Assembly: GCA_964539925.1 (NCBI GenBank)
Contig: CAZILB010000001.1
Coordinates: 19,848 to 83,847 of the forward strand
Origin: DP-20 sp964539925
GTDB lineage: Bacteria; Desulfobacterota; Binatia; UBA9968
DNA length: 64,000 bases
Reading direction: 5' to 3'
Part shown: piece after piece, positions 46,655-55,507 of the stretch
How positions within the stretch are numbered: position 1 is the first letter of the stretch
How the letters are laid out: the number at the start of each line of letters is the position of its first letter
Notes under the pieces: generated by a model
The model's input: only the letters and a program-made list of their open reading frames with translations
What the model was told of the DNA's origin: nothing
Database searches by the model: none
Position numbers and translations under genes: made by a program

Positions 46655-47191
46655 TCAACGGCCGACTTTGAGCGTGCGAAAAATCGCCATGCGCGGATCC
46701 CCTGCGGCGACGGAGCAGGAACAGGATTCAGCGTTGAGATTGGTGCCACAGCCGCCGCAAAGACCGCGGCAGTTTTCCATACATAGAGGCCGGGTCGGCA
46801 AGGCCAGTAAAACCTGTTCGGCAATGAACGGCGACATATCGATTTCATCCGTCGAATAATAGCTCAAGTCGAGCTCGTCGCGGCTCAACTCTTCGGCGCG
46901 CCGGCCCGACGCGCCCGGCTTGGGCGTCAACACCAAATCAAAGGACTTGTCCAGGCCGAAGTAAAAATCCTCCAGGCAGCGCCCGCAGCGCGCGCTCAAC
47001 CGTCCGTTCAACCGGCCGTGAAAAATGATATCCTGACCCGACCGGTAATACGTTAATTCGACGGCGAGAACCGAGGGAAAACCGAACTCGCGGTTTCTAC
47101 TGCGCCGATAGATCTCGTCGAGATCCGTAAGGTTTTCGGAGAAGCGGATCTCTTTGGGCGATTGAGGGATCTCGTCGACGGAGAATTTCAT
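46655..47191 (-). CDS. yceD: YceD/DUF177 family protein
   Basis: 178 residues. The DUF177 signature includes GRLSARCGRCLEDF and the C-terminal CRGLCGGCGTNLN zinc-like Cys cluster. Usually the first gene upstream of rpmF, and linked to rRNA accumulation in some bacteria and plants. A strong promoter lies directly upstream (47224-47251). Confidence 0.9.
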   Translation of the reverse strand: MKFSVDEIPQSPKEIRFSENLTDLDEIYRRSRNREFGFPSVLAVELTYYRSGQDIIFHGRLNGRLSARCGRCLEDFYFGLDKSFDLVLTPKPGASGRRAEELSRDELDLSYYSTDEIDMSPFIAEQVLLALPTRPLCMENCRGLCGGCGTNLNAESCSCSVAAGDPRMAIFRTLKVGR

Positions 47192-47223
47192 CGGCGGTAG
47201 CGCGGGCCGTTAAATGTTCATTG

Positions 47224-47251
47224 AATATAGACCATTCCCCCTGGTTGTCAA
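47224..47251 (-). promoter_or_regulatory. strong sigma70 promoter of the yceD-rpmF-plsX-fabD-fabG-acpP operon
   Basis: On the minus strand, TTGACA at 47251-47246, a 16-base spacer and TATATT at 47229-47224. The predicted start near 47217 gives a leader of about 25 bases to yceD. Confidence 0.8.
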
Positions 47252-47417
47252 GCTGAGCGAAACCTTCGGACGGGCAAAAGATGACGATTTATTAGTTACT
47301 TCCAGGGCTGTGGCCGAAGGCCTCGGCGGCCCGCCGACGAACCCCGGGTAGGCCGCCAAGGCTCGCCCCGGCTTGAGTATTTTCAGCCTTTTTGTTAACG
47401 ATCTGTTGGTCCCTGAG

Positions 47418-48407
47418 ATGAACTTTCCGGCTCCTTTGCAATCCCTCTGGCGCGGCAAGCGTTTTAACTCGTTGAATCGGGTGGTGAAGGATACCTTTCA
47501 CGTTCGCGTCTATAAGATCGGCTTGCGGTTGGATTTTACCTGCCCCAATCGCGACGGCAAGGTCGCCGTGGGCGGATGCATTTATTGCGACAACGCCAGC
47601 CACACACCGGCGAACTTCCGCCCGCGGGCGACTGTGACCGAGCAACTCGCAATGGGTTCCCGAGCGCTCAGCAAGCGCCACAATGCGGACAAGTTTATCG
47701 CCTATTTTCAGAGCTACACCAACACCTACGGCGACACGCGCAAGCTCGAAAGGCTTTATCGGGAGGCACTGCAGTTTCCAGGTGTCGTCGGGCTGGCGAT
47801 CGCGACTCGGCCGGACTGTGTTCCCGACGAGGTTCTGGATCTCATCGCCGCGCTCGCGCACGACACTTACCTCTGGCTTGAACTCGGACTTGAATCGATG
47901 CATGATCGCACGCTCCGCTGGGTCAACCGCGGTCACGCTTTGACGGATTACATCGACGCGGTGGAGCGGGCAAAGAAGCGAGGGCTGAGAATATGCACCC
48001 ATTTGATCCTCGGCTTTCCCGGTGAAAGCCACGACGATATTATGGCGACGCCGCCGCTGATGAATCGTCTCGGCGTCGACGGCGTCAAACTTCACAACCT
48101 GCATGTGATTAAAGGCACGATGCTGGAAAAGCTTTACCATCTGGGAGCGGTGCCGCTCTTAACCCGGGATGAGTACGTCGAACTGGCCGTCGATTTTCTC
48201 GAGCGGCTACGCCCGGACGTCGTCGTGCATCGGCTTTCGGGTGAGACCTACCGAGCGATGACCGTCGCACCGGAGTGGTCGGTGGACAAGCTCGGTGTCC
48301 ACAATGCGATTTTCAAGGCTTTGGATCGCCGCGACACTTGGCAGGGCAGACTTGTCGAGGCGCCGGCTGAGCGCTTCTTCAACCCTCAACAAGGAGCACC
48401 GCTTTGA
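47418..48407 (+). CDS. TIGR01212 family radical SAM protein (YhcC-like)
   Basis: 329 residues from the ATG at 47418; a TTG at 47373 is in frame but overlaps the AT-poor leader. FNSLNRVVKDTFHVRVYKIGLRLDFTCPNRDG (in segments) then GGCIYC places the cluster cysteines in the family's Cx12CxxC spacing. ATRPDCVPDEVLDLI and LELGLESMHDRTLRWVNRGH also match. Close to YhcC of E. coli; the reaction is not established. The stop overlaps the start of the next gene (TTGA). Confidence 0.88.
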   Translation: MNFPAPLQSLWRGKRFNSLNRVVKDTFHVRVYKIGLRLDFTCPNRDGKVAVGGCIYCDNASHTPANFRPRATVTEQLAMGSRALSKRHNADKFIAYFQSYTNTYGDTRKLERLYREALQFPGVVGLAIATRPDCVPDEVLDLIAALAHDTYLWLELGLESMHDRTLRWVNRGHALTDYIDAVERAKKRGLRICTHLILGFPGESHDDIMATPPLMNRLGVDGVKLHNLHVIKGTMLEKLYHLGAVPLLTRDEYVELAVDFLERLRPDVVVHRLSGETYRAMTVAPEWSVDKLGVHNAIFKALDRRDTWQGRLVEAPAERFFNPQQGAPL

Positions 48408-49306
48408 ACGGCCATATCGGTTTGATTCACTCGATCCTGCCCGCAACGGTCGATCTCCAGGTGACGATTCCGGAAAGTCACCCGTCTGCACGCAATCTCG
48501 GCACGGAGCGAGTCGGCTCCGGCACCCTCGTCGATCCCGACGGTTACATTTTGACCGTTCACTATGTCACGATCGGCGCCGCGTCAATCACGGTAACTTT
48601 GGCGGACGGCGATCAGTTTCCGGCTGAAGTGGCCGCGCAGGACCAGGAGACCGGTCTATCCTTAGTGAAAGTCAAAGCCCAGGGATTACCATTTTTGAAG
48701 CTGGCACAGCCCAATTCGGCGAGCCTGGGTCAAGCCGTGGTGATGATCGCCAGCAGCGGCCAGAACAGCAGACGGGTCAGCGGCGGCTATATTTCGTCCC
48801 TCGACGGCTACGACGGTCAATGGGAATACATGATCGACAAATCGATTCGGGTCACCGCTTTTAATCCCGGCTTCGGCGGGGGCACACTCGCCAATTTTAA
48901 CGGCGAACTGATCGGCGTCGTTTCATTAAACTTGAATGAAGTGGGCAAATTCTCGCTCGCCATCCCGGTGGACTACTACCGCGCCCATGAGCAGGAACTC
49001 AAGCAGCACGGCCGCGTGCGCAGCCGGACCCGCCGGCCATGGCTGGGCGTTTATGCCGAAGAGATGGCCGGCCATGTCGTGCTCGTCGGCGTAAACCCGA
49101 TCGGCCCCGCAGCGAAAACCGGCCTGCGCCAGGGCGATATCATCCTGAGCGTGGACGATAAAGTAATTCGTTCCCGCCGGGAGCTTTACCAGGAAGTGTG
49201 GAAAAAGCGTCCGGGAGAGCGCATCCAGTTTAAAATTCTACGCGACGACCAATCCATCACTTTAGAGATAGTCGGCGCCGATCGCGCCGAGCGCTACCGC
49301 TCCTAA
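48404..49306 (+). CDS. HtrA-like protein with trypsin-fold and PDZ domain, catalytic residues lost
   Basis: 300 residues from a TTG at 48404 with AAGGAG 7 bases upstream, overlapping the previous stop. The trypsin-like domain (residues about 15-190) keeps GSGTLVDPDGYILTVHYV with His53. However, the Asp of the HtrA DxxTDLALLKV pattern is Gly84 (QETGLSLVKV), and the GNSGGPL nucleophile motif is GFGGGTL with Gly158 for Ser. A PDZ domain (about 212-290, PIGPAAKTGLRQGDIILSV) follows. No signal peptide is visible. It is probably a binding or scaffolding protein, not a protease. Confidence 0.82.
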   Translation: MNGHIGLIHSILPATVDLQVTIPESHPSARNLGTERVGSGTLVDPDGYILTVHYVTIGAASITVTLADGDQFPAEVAAQDQETGLSLVKVKAQGLPFLKLAQPNSASLGQAVVMIASSGQNSRRVSGGYISSLDGYDGQWEYMIDKSIRVTAFNPGFGGGTLANFNGELIGVVSLNLNEVGKFSLAIPVDYYRAHEQELKQHGRVRSRTRRPWLGVYAEEMAGHVVLVGVNPIGPAAKTGLRQGDIILSVDDKVIRSRRELYQEVWKKRPGERIQFKILRDDQSITLEIVGADRAERYRS

Positions 49307-49443
49307 CCTGCCCCTCCGGCCATTTTCACTTCGCCCTGGCCCGCCACGTTGATCACCGGCCGGGTTTAGGCCCCCGGGCCCACGGCACTGGTCACACCTC
49401 GCACATTGCGAAAAGCCGCAAAGCGCATTAGAAAGAGCTGGCG

Positions 49444-49869
49444 ATGAAGGGCCCGGCGCTGAAAATTACCAATCGAACATCCTATCGGGTCATCTACGGC
49501 GACACCGATCAAATGGGGGTCGTCTACTACGCCAATTATCTCCGTTGGTTTGAACGCGGCCGCTCGGAGCTATTGCGCCAGATCGGATTGCCTTATGCGA
49601 CGATTGAAGCGGCCGGCTTTCATTTCCCGGTGACCGAAGTGTCCTGTCGTTACACTCAATCCGCCCGTTATGACGACGTCGTCGCAATTGAAACCGACTT
49701 GACCGATCTCAGGCGGGCGTCCTTATTGTTTCAATACCGGGTCTCGCGCGAGGACGACGGCGCGTTGCTGGCCGACGGCTTCACCCGGCATGCCTGCCTC
49801 GATCACGGCGGCCAATTGACGCGTATTCCAAAAATCCTCGAGGACGCCCTCGGCAAGGCCGCCCGCTAA
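49444..49869 (+). CDS. YbgC-like acyl-CoA thioesterase (4HBT fold)
   Basis: 141 residues. The hot-dog active-site segment YGDTDQMGVVYYANYLRWFERGR carries the catalytic Asp. CRYTQSARYDD and FTRHACLDHGGQLTRIP follow. It resembles YbgC of the Tol-Pal locus, though no tol genes are here. It converges with queG, overlapping it by 4 bases. Confidence 0.88.
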   Translation: MKGPALKITNRTSYRVIYGDTDQMGVVYYANYLRWFERGRSELLRQIGLPYATIEAAGFHFPVTEVSCRYTQSARYDDVVAIETDLTDLRRASLLFQYRVSREDDGALLADGFTRHACLDHGGQLTRIPKILEDALGKAAR

Positions 49870-51038
49870 CCGACATGCTCCCGATTGCCGCCGGACAATA
49901 GTTCGAGGGCATCGGCGATTTCGCTCTTCGCCTCCACGTCCGCTTCGATCGACAAGCGGCGCTTGAGCGCGTCGATGGCATCATGGGAACCGATTCGTCC
50001 CAGGGCCCAGGCGGCATGGCCGCGCACCAAGGCTTCGCCGTCGTCAAGCGCACGGATCAAGGCGGGCAACGCTTCGGGGCTGCCGAGATTGCCAAGGGCG
50101 ACCGCGATATTGCGCAGAAACCCCCGCCGCTTGGCGCGAAGAATAGGGCTGCCCCGGAAGCGGCGCCGAAAAGTTTCCTCATCCAACGACAACAAGGGTA
50201 TAAGCGCCGGCGCGTACAGGCCCGGCCGCGGCAGGTACGCTTCTTCTGCGGTGGGTTTGGCTTTGACGTTGTAAGGACAGACTTCCTGACAAATATCGCA
50301 GCCGAAAACATGATGGCCGACCAGCGGGCGCAAATGGCGCGGCATCCAGCCCTTGAGCTCGATGGTCAGATACGAGATGCAACGGCGCGCGTCCAGGATA
50401 TAGGGTCCGATGAAAGCGCGCGTGGGACAGGCCTGCAGACAAAGCTCGCACTTGCCGCAACGGTCGCGCATCGGCCGGTCATAGTCCAGGGGCAGATCGA
50501 TGAAAAGCTCGCCCAAAAAAAACCACGAACCCTTGCGCGGTGAAATAAGTTGCGTGTTCTTACCGATCCAACCGAGGCCGGCGATGCCCGCAAAATCCCT
50601 TTCCAGCACCGGACCGGTGTCGACAAAAACACGTCCCTGCACGGTCGCGCCGGAAAATTCTCTGATCCGATCGAGCAGCGCTTCAAGCCTTCCCTTGATG
50701 ATATCGTGGTAATCTTCGCCCCACGCGTAGCGCGAGATCCTTCCCTGCGGCCCCTGAGAAGCTTGCGACGCAGTGACCGGCGTAAAATAATTCATGCCCA
50801 CTGAGACGACGGACACGGCCCAGGGCACGAGCGTTCGCGGATCACGGCGCAACGGCTCCGTCCGTTTCATATAATCCATCTCGCCAGCGAAGCCGCGGCG
50901 CAGCCACTGCGCGAAAGACTCCTCGTGGGGCGGCGCTTTTACCGGCGAAAACCCCACGAGCTCGAAGCCCAATCGCTGCGCTTCCGATTTGACCTGCTGC
51001 GATAGTTTGGCGCTAGGCCGCGCCGCTGAAGAACTCAT
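49866..51038 (-). CDS. queG: epoxyqueuosine reductase
   Basis: 390 residues from the ATG at 51038; an in-frame TTG at 51056 is less likely. The cobalamin-binding N-terminal domain has GFAGEMDYM and RYAWGEDYHD. GIGWIGKNT-like AGLGWIGKNTQLI follows. Two 4Fe-4S motifs (CGKCELCLQACPTRAF and CDICQEVCPYN) come next, then C-terminal HEAT-like repeats (ALPALIRALDDGEALVRGHAAWALG in segments). It performs the last step of queuosine tRNA modification. Confidence 0.94.
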   Translation of the reverse strand: MSSSAARPSAKLSQQVKSEAQRLGFELVGFSPVKAPPHEESFAQWLRRGFAGEMDYMKRTEPLRRDPRTLVPWAVSVVSVGMNYFTPVTASQASQGPQGRISRYAWGEDYHDIIKGRLEALLDRIREFSGATVQGRVFVDTGPVLERDFAGIAGLGWIGKNTQLISPRKGSWFFLGELFIDLPLDYDRPMRDRCGKCELCLQACPTRAFIGPYILDARRCISYLTIELKGWMPRHLRPLVGHHVFGCDICQEVCPYNVKAKPTAEEAYLPRPGLYAPALIPLLSLDEETFRRRFRGSPILRAKRRGFLRNIAVALGNLGSPEALPALIRALDDGEALVRGHAAWALGRIGSHDAIDALKRRLSIEADVEAKSEIADALELLSGGNREHVG

Positions 51039-51119
51039 CGCTGGAAAATGCCCCAAAAGCCCGGCGGACAGGCGCCCGTAACCAATGGGTTGCGGGTCCC
51101 GTGCCGTCGGTGCACAGGG

Positions 51120-51569
51120 TCAATGATAGGATGTTTTGCTGCCGGCATCGAACGCTCCAGCCTCGAGCAGCGGCTTGCGGCCCGCAAAACCGTCTTCAAT
51201 GCGATGCCAATGGCCGACTCTGGCCTCGCCGATTTGCCAGCAAAGAAAAACCACTTCCGAACCGAGCAGACAGGGAAAATCGATCAAGCCCAGCTCCACG
51301 CCTTTGCAAATGCAGCCAAAACCGTTGATCTCCTCCACCCACCCTTTGAGTTCTTCAAGCAGCCGGGTTATTTCATCGTCCTGGCGCAACTGATCCATCA
51401 AATCCGACGCCTCGGGATCCAGGCGGCCCTGCCCAACGGCCCTCTCGCTGCTGCTCTTGAGACGTCTAATATTCTCCAAGATTCGCTCCACCATGGGTCT
51501 GAGCGTGGGCAGTAAATCGTTGGCTTCATCGACGGTAAAGAGTCTGGGGAAATTTGCGTTTTCGACCAT
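51120..51569 (-). CDS. DUF2203 family protein
   Basis: 149 residues. RLFTVDEANDLLPTLRPMVE begins the protein, and GFGCICKGVELGLIDFPCLLGSEVVFLCWQIGE with HWHRIEDGFAGRKPL closes it; both are the DUF2203 signatures. A helical N-terminal half precedes a small strand-rich end. Function unknown. Same strand as the REC-LpxC gene, 90 bases downstream of it. Confidence 0.85.
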   Translation of the reverse strand: MVENANFPRLFTVDEANDLLPTLRPMVERILENIRRLKSSSERAVGQGRLDPEASDLMDQLRQDDEITRLLEELKGWVEEINGFGCICKGVELGLIDFPCLLGSEVVFLCWQIGEARVGHWHRIEDGFAGRKPLLEAGAFDAGSKTSYH

Positions 51570-51659
51570 CCGTTGAGTCCTTGTCGAGGGCGCCGCTGAA
51601 AAATTCTTGAATCGCTGGATTTTTGCCCAGATATAAATTAAAAGTTCAAGCCGCTTTGC

Positions 51660-52952
51660 CTAGATTTTCATGCCGGCGCGAATCTGGCGCAGCAGGGCGA
51701 TGTTGTCGGAGTGGCCCGTCATGTACGCCGTCACCGCGCCGACGATCGGTCGGTTGAGCAAATAAAAATCGCCGAGTATGTCCAGGATTTTGTGCCGCGC
51801 AAACTCGTTGGAAAAGCGCAGATCGGTGTTGATAATCTTATCGTCGCCGATGAGGATGCAGTTGTTGAGCTTGCCGCCCCCGACCAGACCCATGGTTTGC
51901 ATTTTCTCGATGTCGCGCAGAAAGCCGAAGGTCCGCGCCGGCGCAATCTCCGCTTTAAAGGATTGCGGGCCGGAAGCGAGATAAAAATGCTCCTGCGTGT
52001 CCACAGGCTTCGGGTAGCGCAAATGGTAGTGCACTGACAAGACCTCCGCAGGTTCGATGCTGATCGACTCGCCGCCCTCGGACTCCACCCGGTAGGGCTT
52101 ATCGATGACAACGGCGATGCAATCCTCCTCTTGTACTTCAATACCGGCCTCTTCGATCGCCTGGCAAAACTCCAGCGCCGAACCGTCCATAATTGGGATT
52201 TCGCCCTGTACCTTAACCAACAGGTTGCTGATACCGTAGCTGTGAAACACCGCAAGCAGATGCTCCACCGTGCCCACGGCATAGCCCTTGGAGCGCAGCG
52301 ACGTGGCATAGCCCGTGGAACCGACGTAATCAAGATGGGCGGGCACGGTGACATCGCCTGAAATTCCGGTGAACATCACGCCGCTGTCGGGCGGCAAAGG
52401 ATGCAGGATGAGTCCGGTCTTCACCCCCGAATGGAGCCCTTGGCCGGAAAGCACCACGCTTTTTTTGAGAGTTCGCTGCTTAATCGGCGGCGTCCCGTGG
52501 CCGTTGACGGCCGCCTTGTCCGGTTTCGCCGCTCTGCTGCGGCCCGGCTTTTTTTTTCGCGCCTGAGCCGCCGGCGTTTCTCCCAAGGCCCGCTGCACTG
52601 TGGACAACAACCCATCGAGAGACACCGGCTTTTCGATAAAGTCGAATGCTCCAAACTTGGTCGCCGTCACCGCGGTGTGAATATTGCCATGTCCCGACAC
52701 CATCACGACGTTGACATCCGGCTCCCGGGTCTTAATTTCCCGGAGCAGTCCGATGCCGTCAACCTGCGGCATCCAAATATCGAGGAGCACGAGCTCGGGC
52801 CGTTCGGCCTTGATCATATCCAGAACTCGGCTCCCGTCCGCCGTATCGAAGACCCGGTAGCCTTCGTCGGTCAGAACTTCCCGCACGGAATCCCGCACGC
52901 CGTCTTCGTCGTCCACGATCAAAATCGTTTTCTGCACTAACAACTCGTCCAA
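51660..52952 (-). CDS. lpxC: response-regulator receiver fused to LpxC deacetylase
   Basis: A 430-residue two-domain protein. Residues about 8-125 are a receiver domain of NtrX type (ILIVDDEDGVRDSV; phospho-acceptor Asp58 in LLDIWMPQVDG; Ser86 in MVSGHGNIHTAV; Lys108 in FDFIEKP). An Ala/Lys-rich linker spans about 126-155. Residues about 156-430 are a full LpxC (UDP-3-O-acyl-GlcNAc deacetylase): RTLKKSVVLSGQGLHSG, Zn ligands His231 (VEHLLA), His387 and Asp391 (RHKILD), and His414 (TGHSDN). The two domains are in one uninterrupted frame. It lies 20 bases after an NtrY-like kinase, so phosphorelay control of lipid A synthesis is likely. Confidence 0.93.
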   Translation of the reverse strand: MDELLVQKTILIVDDEDGVRDSVREVLTDEGYRVFDTADGSRVLDMIKAERPELVLLDIWMPQVDGIGLLREIKTREPDVNVVMVSGHGNIHTAVTATKFGAFDFIEKPVSLDGLLSTVQRALGETPAAQARKKKPGRSRAAKPDKAAVNGHGTPPIKQRTLKKSVVLSGQGLHSGVKTGLILHPLPPDSGVMFTGISGDVTVPAHLDYVGSTGYATSLRSKGYAVGTVEHLLAVFHSYGISNLLVKVQGEIPIMDGSALEFCQAIEEAGIEVQEEDCIAVVIDKPYRVESEGGESISIEPAEVLSVHYHLRYPKPVDTQEHFYLASGPQSFKAEIAPARTFGFLRDIEKMQTMGLVGGGKLNNCILIGDDKIINTDLRFSNEFARHKILDILGDFYLLNRPIVGAVTAYMTGHSDNIALLRQIRAGMKI

Positions 52953-52972
52953 CGAAACCTCCTTAAGCGAAC

Positions 52973-55201
52973 CTACGAGTGCGCCGCCTGTCGCGGCAGC
53001 GCGCCGGCGGCGGTATCCGGAACCGGCAACTCGATGCTAATGCGCGTTCCCTGAGGCTCGTTGGCCAGCGCCCGCACATAGCCATGATGATCCTCGACGA
53101 TCTGGCTAACAATCGTCAACCCCAAACCGGTGCCGTTTTCCTTGGTTGAAAAATACGGTTCGAAAACCTTCGAGCGCACCTCCGGTGCCAGGCCGCAACC
53201 GTTGTCGGCCACGTCCAGTGTCACCACGCCCCGGGCGCGATCGTAAGTCGTCGAAACCTTGACTTTGCCGCCGCCGTTGACCGCCGTCACGGCATTGTCC
53301 AACAGGTTGATCAGCACGCGCTTGATCTGGTCCCGGTCCAGCTCCAGCGGCGGAAGCAAGTCACCGCGAAACTCAAACTGGATGCCGTTGTGTCCTTCTT
53401 TGAACAGGAATAGGGCCTCGCTGACGATTTCGTTCAAATCGTTGGCGGCAAGCTGAGCCGAAGGCAAGCGCGCGAACTGCGAGAATTCGTTGACGAGACT
53501 CTTGAGTTCGTCGACCTGCTGAATGATCGTGCTCGTGCATTTGTCCAGGATACCGCCGTCGCCTTCCAGCATCTTAGCATAACGCTTGCGCAAGCGCTCC
53601 GCCGACAACTGAATCGGTGTCAGGGGATTCTTGATCTCATGGGCGATGCGCCGGGCAACCTCGCGCCACGCTTCCATTCTCTGCACTTTTTGGATTTGCG
53701 TGATGTCTTCGAGAAACACCATCACGCCCAGGGTGGAACCGTCGTCGTCGCGCAGCGTCGCCGCGCTGGCCACCACCGTGCGGAGCCGATCCTCCAGCGA
53801 GATCTTGAGCTCTTGCTGGACGCTTTCATGGATCTTGACGCTGTCGACGATGTCCTGGATGCCGCGGAGCGCCTCCGAGTAAAAAACCTGCCGATAATTC
53901 CGCCCCACGGCGGCGGCGGTCTTCACCCCCAGCATCTGTTCCGCCGCCTTGTTCCAAGTCGTGATGATACCGTCCGGATCCACCGAGACCACGCCCGCCG
54001 CAATGTTGGCGAGCACCGTCTCGACCACCCGGCCGCGCCGCTCCAGTTCAAGCTTGATCTGCTTGAGGTCCCCGGTCATCTGATTGAAGGAATTCATCAA
54101 TACGCCGATCTCGTCGTCACCGCCGGCCTCGATCTTGTAATCCCAGTTGCCCTGGGCCACCTCGTGGGTCCCTTCGGCGAGCTTTTGGATCGGCACGGTG
54201 ATATCTCGCGAAAGGTAGATGCCGCACCAGGTCGCGGCGAAAATAATCACCAGCGTGATCAGCAAGAGCGTCAGAATGTAACTGTTTTTAACGGGGGTCT
54301 TTAGAAAGGAGAGATATTTATACTGTTCATAGGACTGCGAGATTTGCAATGCGCGCTTGGCGATGCTTTTCGGCACGAAGTAATCGACCACCACCACGCC
54401 CCAGATGCGCTTTTGCTGGGCATAAATCGGCACGCCGCCGCGAATCACGTCGGCGTCGCCGAATTCCTGCGTGCGCGTGACCTCGAGGCCGCGAAGCGCT
54501 CGGGTCAAGAATTCCGCTTCGGGCTTGAGGGTTGCCTCCGTGGGAACTTGCTGATTGATCGCCACCACCAAAGGCCGGCCGTCGGGCAAAAAAATCTCCA
54601 CCGTCCCGAGATTGTATTCTTGCTGTTTGCGCTGCACGAACTCCCTGAGCTCGGCGATGCGCCGGGGCTCGTAGAGCCCCTCCGCCGTGATCCACTGGCT
54701 CAACTGCCGGGCATAAAAAAGCGCGTTGTTGGCGGAGTTCTGGTAATAGGTTTGGCCGATCTCCAGAGAGCCTTGCAGCGCGCTTTCCACTTTTGCATCA
54801 AACCAGCGATCGAAGGAGCGGGTCAGCAAGCCGCCGGCGATCGCAAACAACAGGACGCTCGGGACCAAGGACAAGCCGATAAAGGCCAAGACCAGCCGGA
54901 CTTGCAGGCGGGACCCGAGGATGCGCCGCTTGCGTTCGAAGACGAGCTTCACCAAATTCCGCACCACCAAAAAAACCAACAGGATGAGCAGAATAATGTT
55001 GATATTGATGAGCAGGAAAAAAAGAATATTGCCGCCGAGGGAATACTCCGGCGAAGCATCGGGCAGCTGGACTTCGAAAAAGATCAGCGCCGCGAGCATC
55101 AGACCGGCAACGAGGATGACGAGACCTTCGCGTTTGCGGCGCTTGGCTTCCTCCAACTTGCGGGATTCTTCAACGGAATTGGCGGGGTAATCTGCGTCCA
55201 T
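52973..55201 (-). CDS. NtrY-type membrane sensor histidine kinase
   Basis: 742 residues from the ATG at 55201; an upstream ATG at 55276 overlaps the DUF2905 gene. Three N-terminal membrane segments (about 26-44, 59-80, 102-127), a periplasmic sensor region (about 130-305), a fourth segment (306-327), HAMP, PAS (about 390-505) and kinase core follow. His521 lies in REVARRIAHEIKNPLTP; N-box INLLDNAVTAV, G1 DVADNGCGL and GTGLGLTIV follow. The layout is that of NtrY. Its partner by position is the REC-LpxC fusion; no NtrX with AAA+ and HTH domains is seen. Confidence 0.9.
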   Translation of the reverse strand: MDADYPANSVEESRKLEEAKRRKREGLVILVAGLMLAALIFFEVQLPDASPEYSLGGNILFFLLININIILLILLVFLVVRNLVKLVFERKRRILGSRLQVRLVLAFIGLSLVPSVLLFAIAGGLLTRSFDRWFDAKVESALQGSLEIGQTYYQNSANNALFYARQLSQWITAEGLYEPRRIAELREFVQRKQQEYNLGTVEIFLPDGRPLVVAINQQVPTEATLKPEAEFLTRALRGLEVTRTQEFGDADVIRGGVPIYAQQKRIWGVVVVDYFVPKSIAKRALQISQSYEQYKYLSFLKTPVKNSYILTLLLITLVIIFAATWCGIYLSRDITVPIQKLAEGTHEVAQGNWDYKIEAGGDDEIGVLMNSFNQMTGDLKQIKLELERRGRVVETVLANIAAGVVSVDPDGIITTWNKAAEQMLGVKTAAAVGRNYRQVFYSEALRGIQDIVDSVKIHESVQQELKISLEDRLRTVVASAATLRDDDGSTLGVMVFLEDITQIQKVQRMEAWREVARRIAHEIKNPLTPIQLSAERLRKRYAKMLEGDGGILDKCTSTIIQQVDELKSLVNEFSQFARLPSAQLAANDLNEIVSEALFLFKEGHNGIQFEFRGDLLPPLELDRDQIKRVLINLLDNAVTAVNGGGKVKVSTTYDRARGVVTLDVADNGCGLAPEVRSKVFEPYFSTKENGTGLGLTIVSQIVEDHHGYVRALANEPQGTRISIELPVPDTAAGALPRQAAHS

Positions 55202-55241
55202 CAGCTTTGCCTGGCCATGAGGGCTAACAACCTGAAAAAGT

Positions 55242-55454
55242 TTACCTTCTAAAGAAATAAAGGACAAGCGAGACAACCGCGCTGATCACGATGCAGGTCG
55301 TCAGCGGAAAATAAAAAGTAAAACGGCCCCGTTGGATGGTGATATCGCCGGGCAAATGGCCGAGGCCGGGAATCTTGCCCATAAAGGAGACCACCAGGCC
55401 GAGGACGACCAGCAAAACACCCAGGTAGATAAGAGTTTTACCGAAGCCCGTCAT
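55242..55454 (-). CDS. DUF2905 small membrane protein
   Basis: 70 residues from the ATG at 55454. Two membrane segments (TLIYLGVLLVVLGLVVSFM and PLTTCIVISAVVSLVLYFF) flank the family motif GKIPGLGHLPGDI. DUF2905 genes commonly follow ruvB in deltaproteobacteria. Function unknown. Confidence 0.88.
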   Translation of the reverse strand: MTGFGKTLIYLGVLLVVLGLVVSFMGKIPGLGHLPGDITIQRGRFTFYFPLTTCIVISAVVSLVLYFFRR

Positions 55455-55507
55455 GAAACCATCGTCCTTTGCACCGAGCGACCCAGGCGCGCGGCGGCGC
55501 GCGGCGC

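Noticed and set aside
47292..48140. Long minus-strand open frame (282 codons)
   Set aside because: It is the mirror of the radical SAM gene at 47418-48407, has no domain and no ribosome-binding site; high GC keeps opposite frames open.
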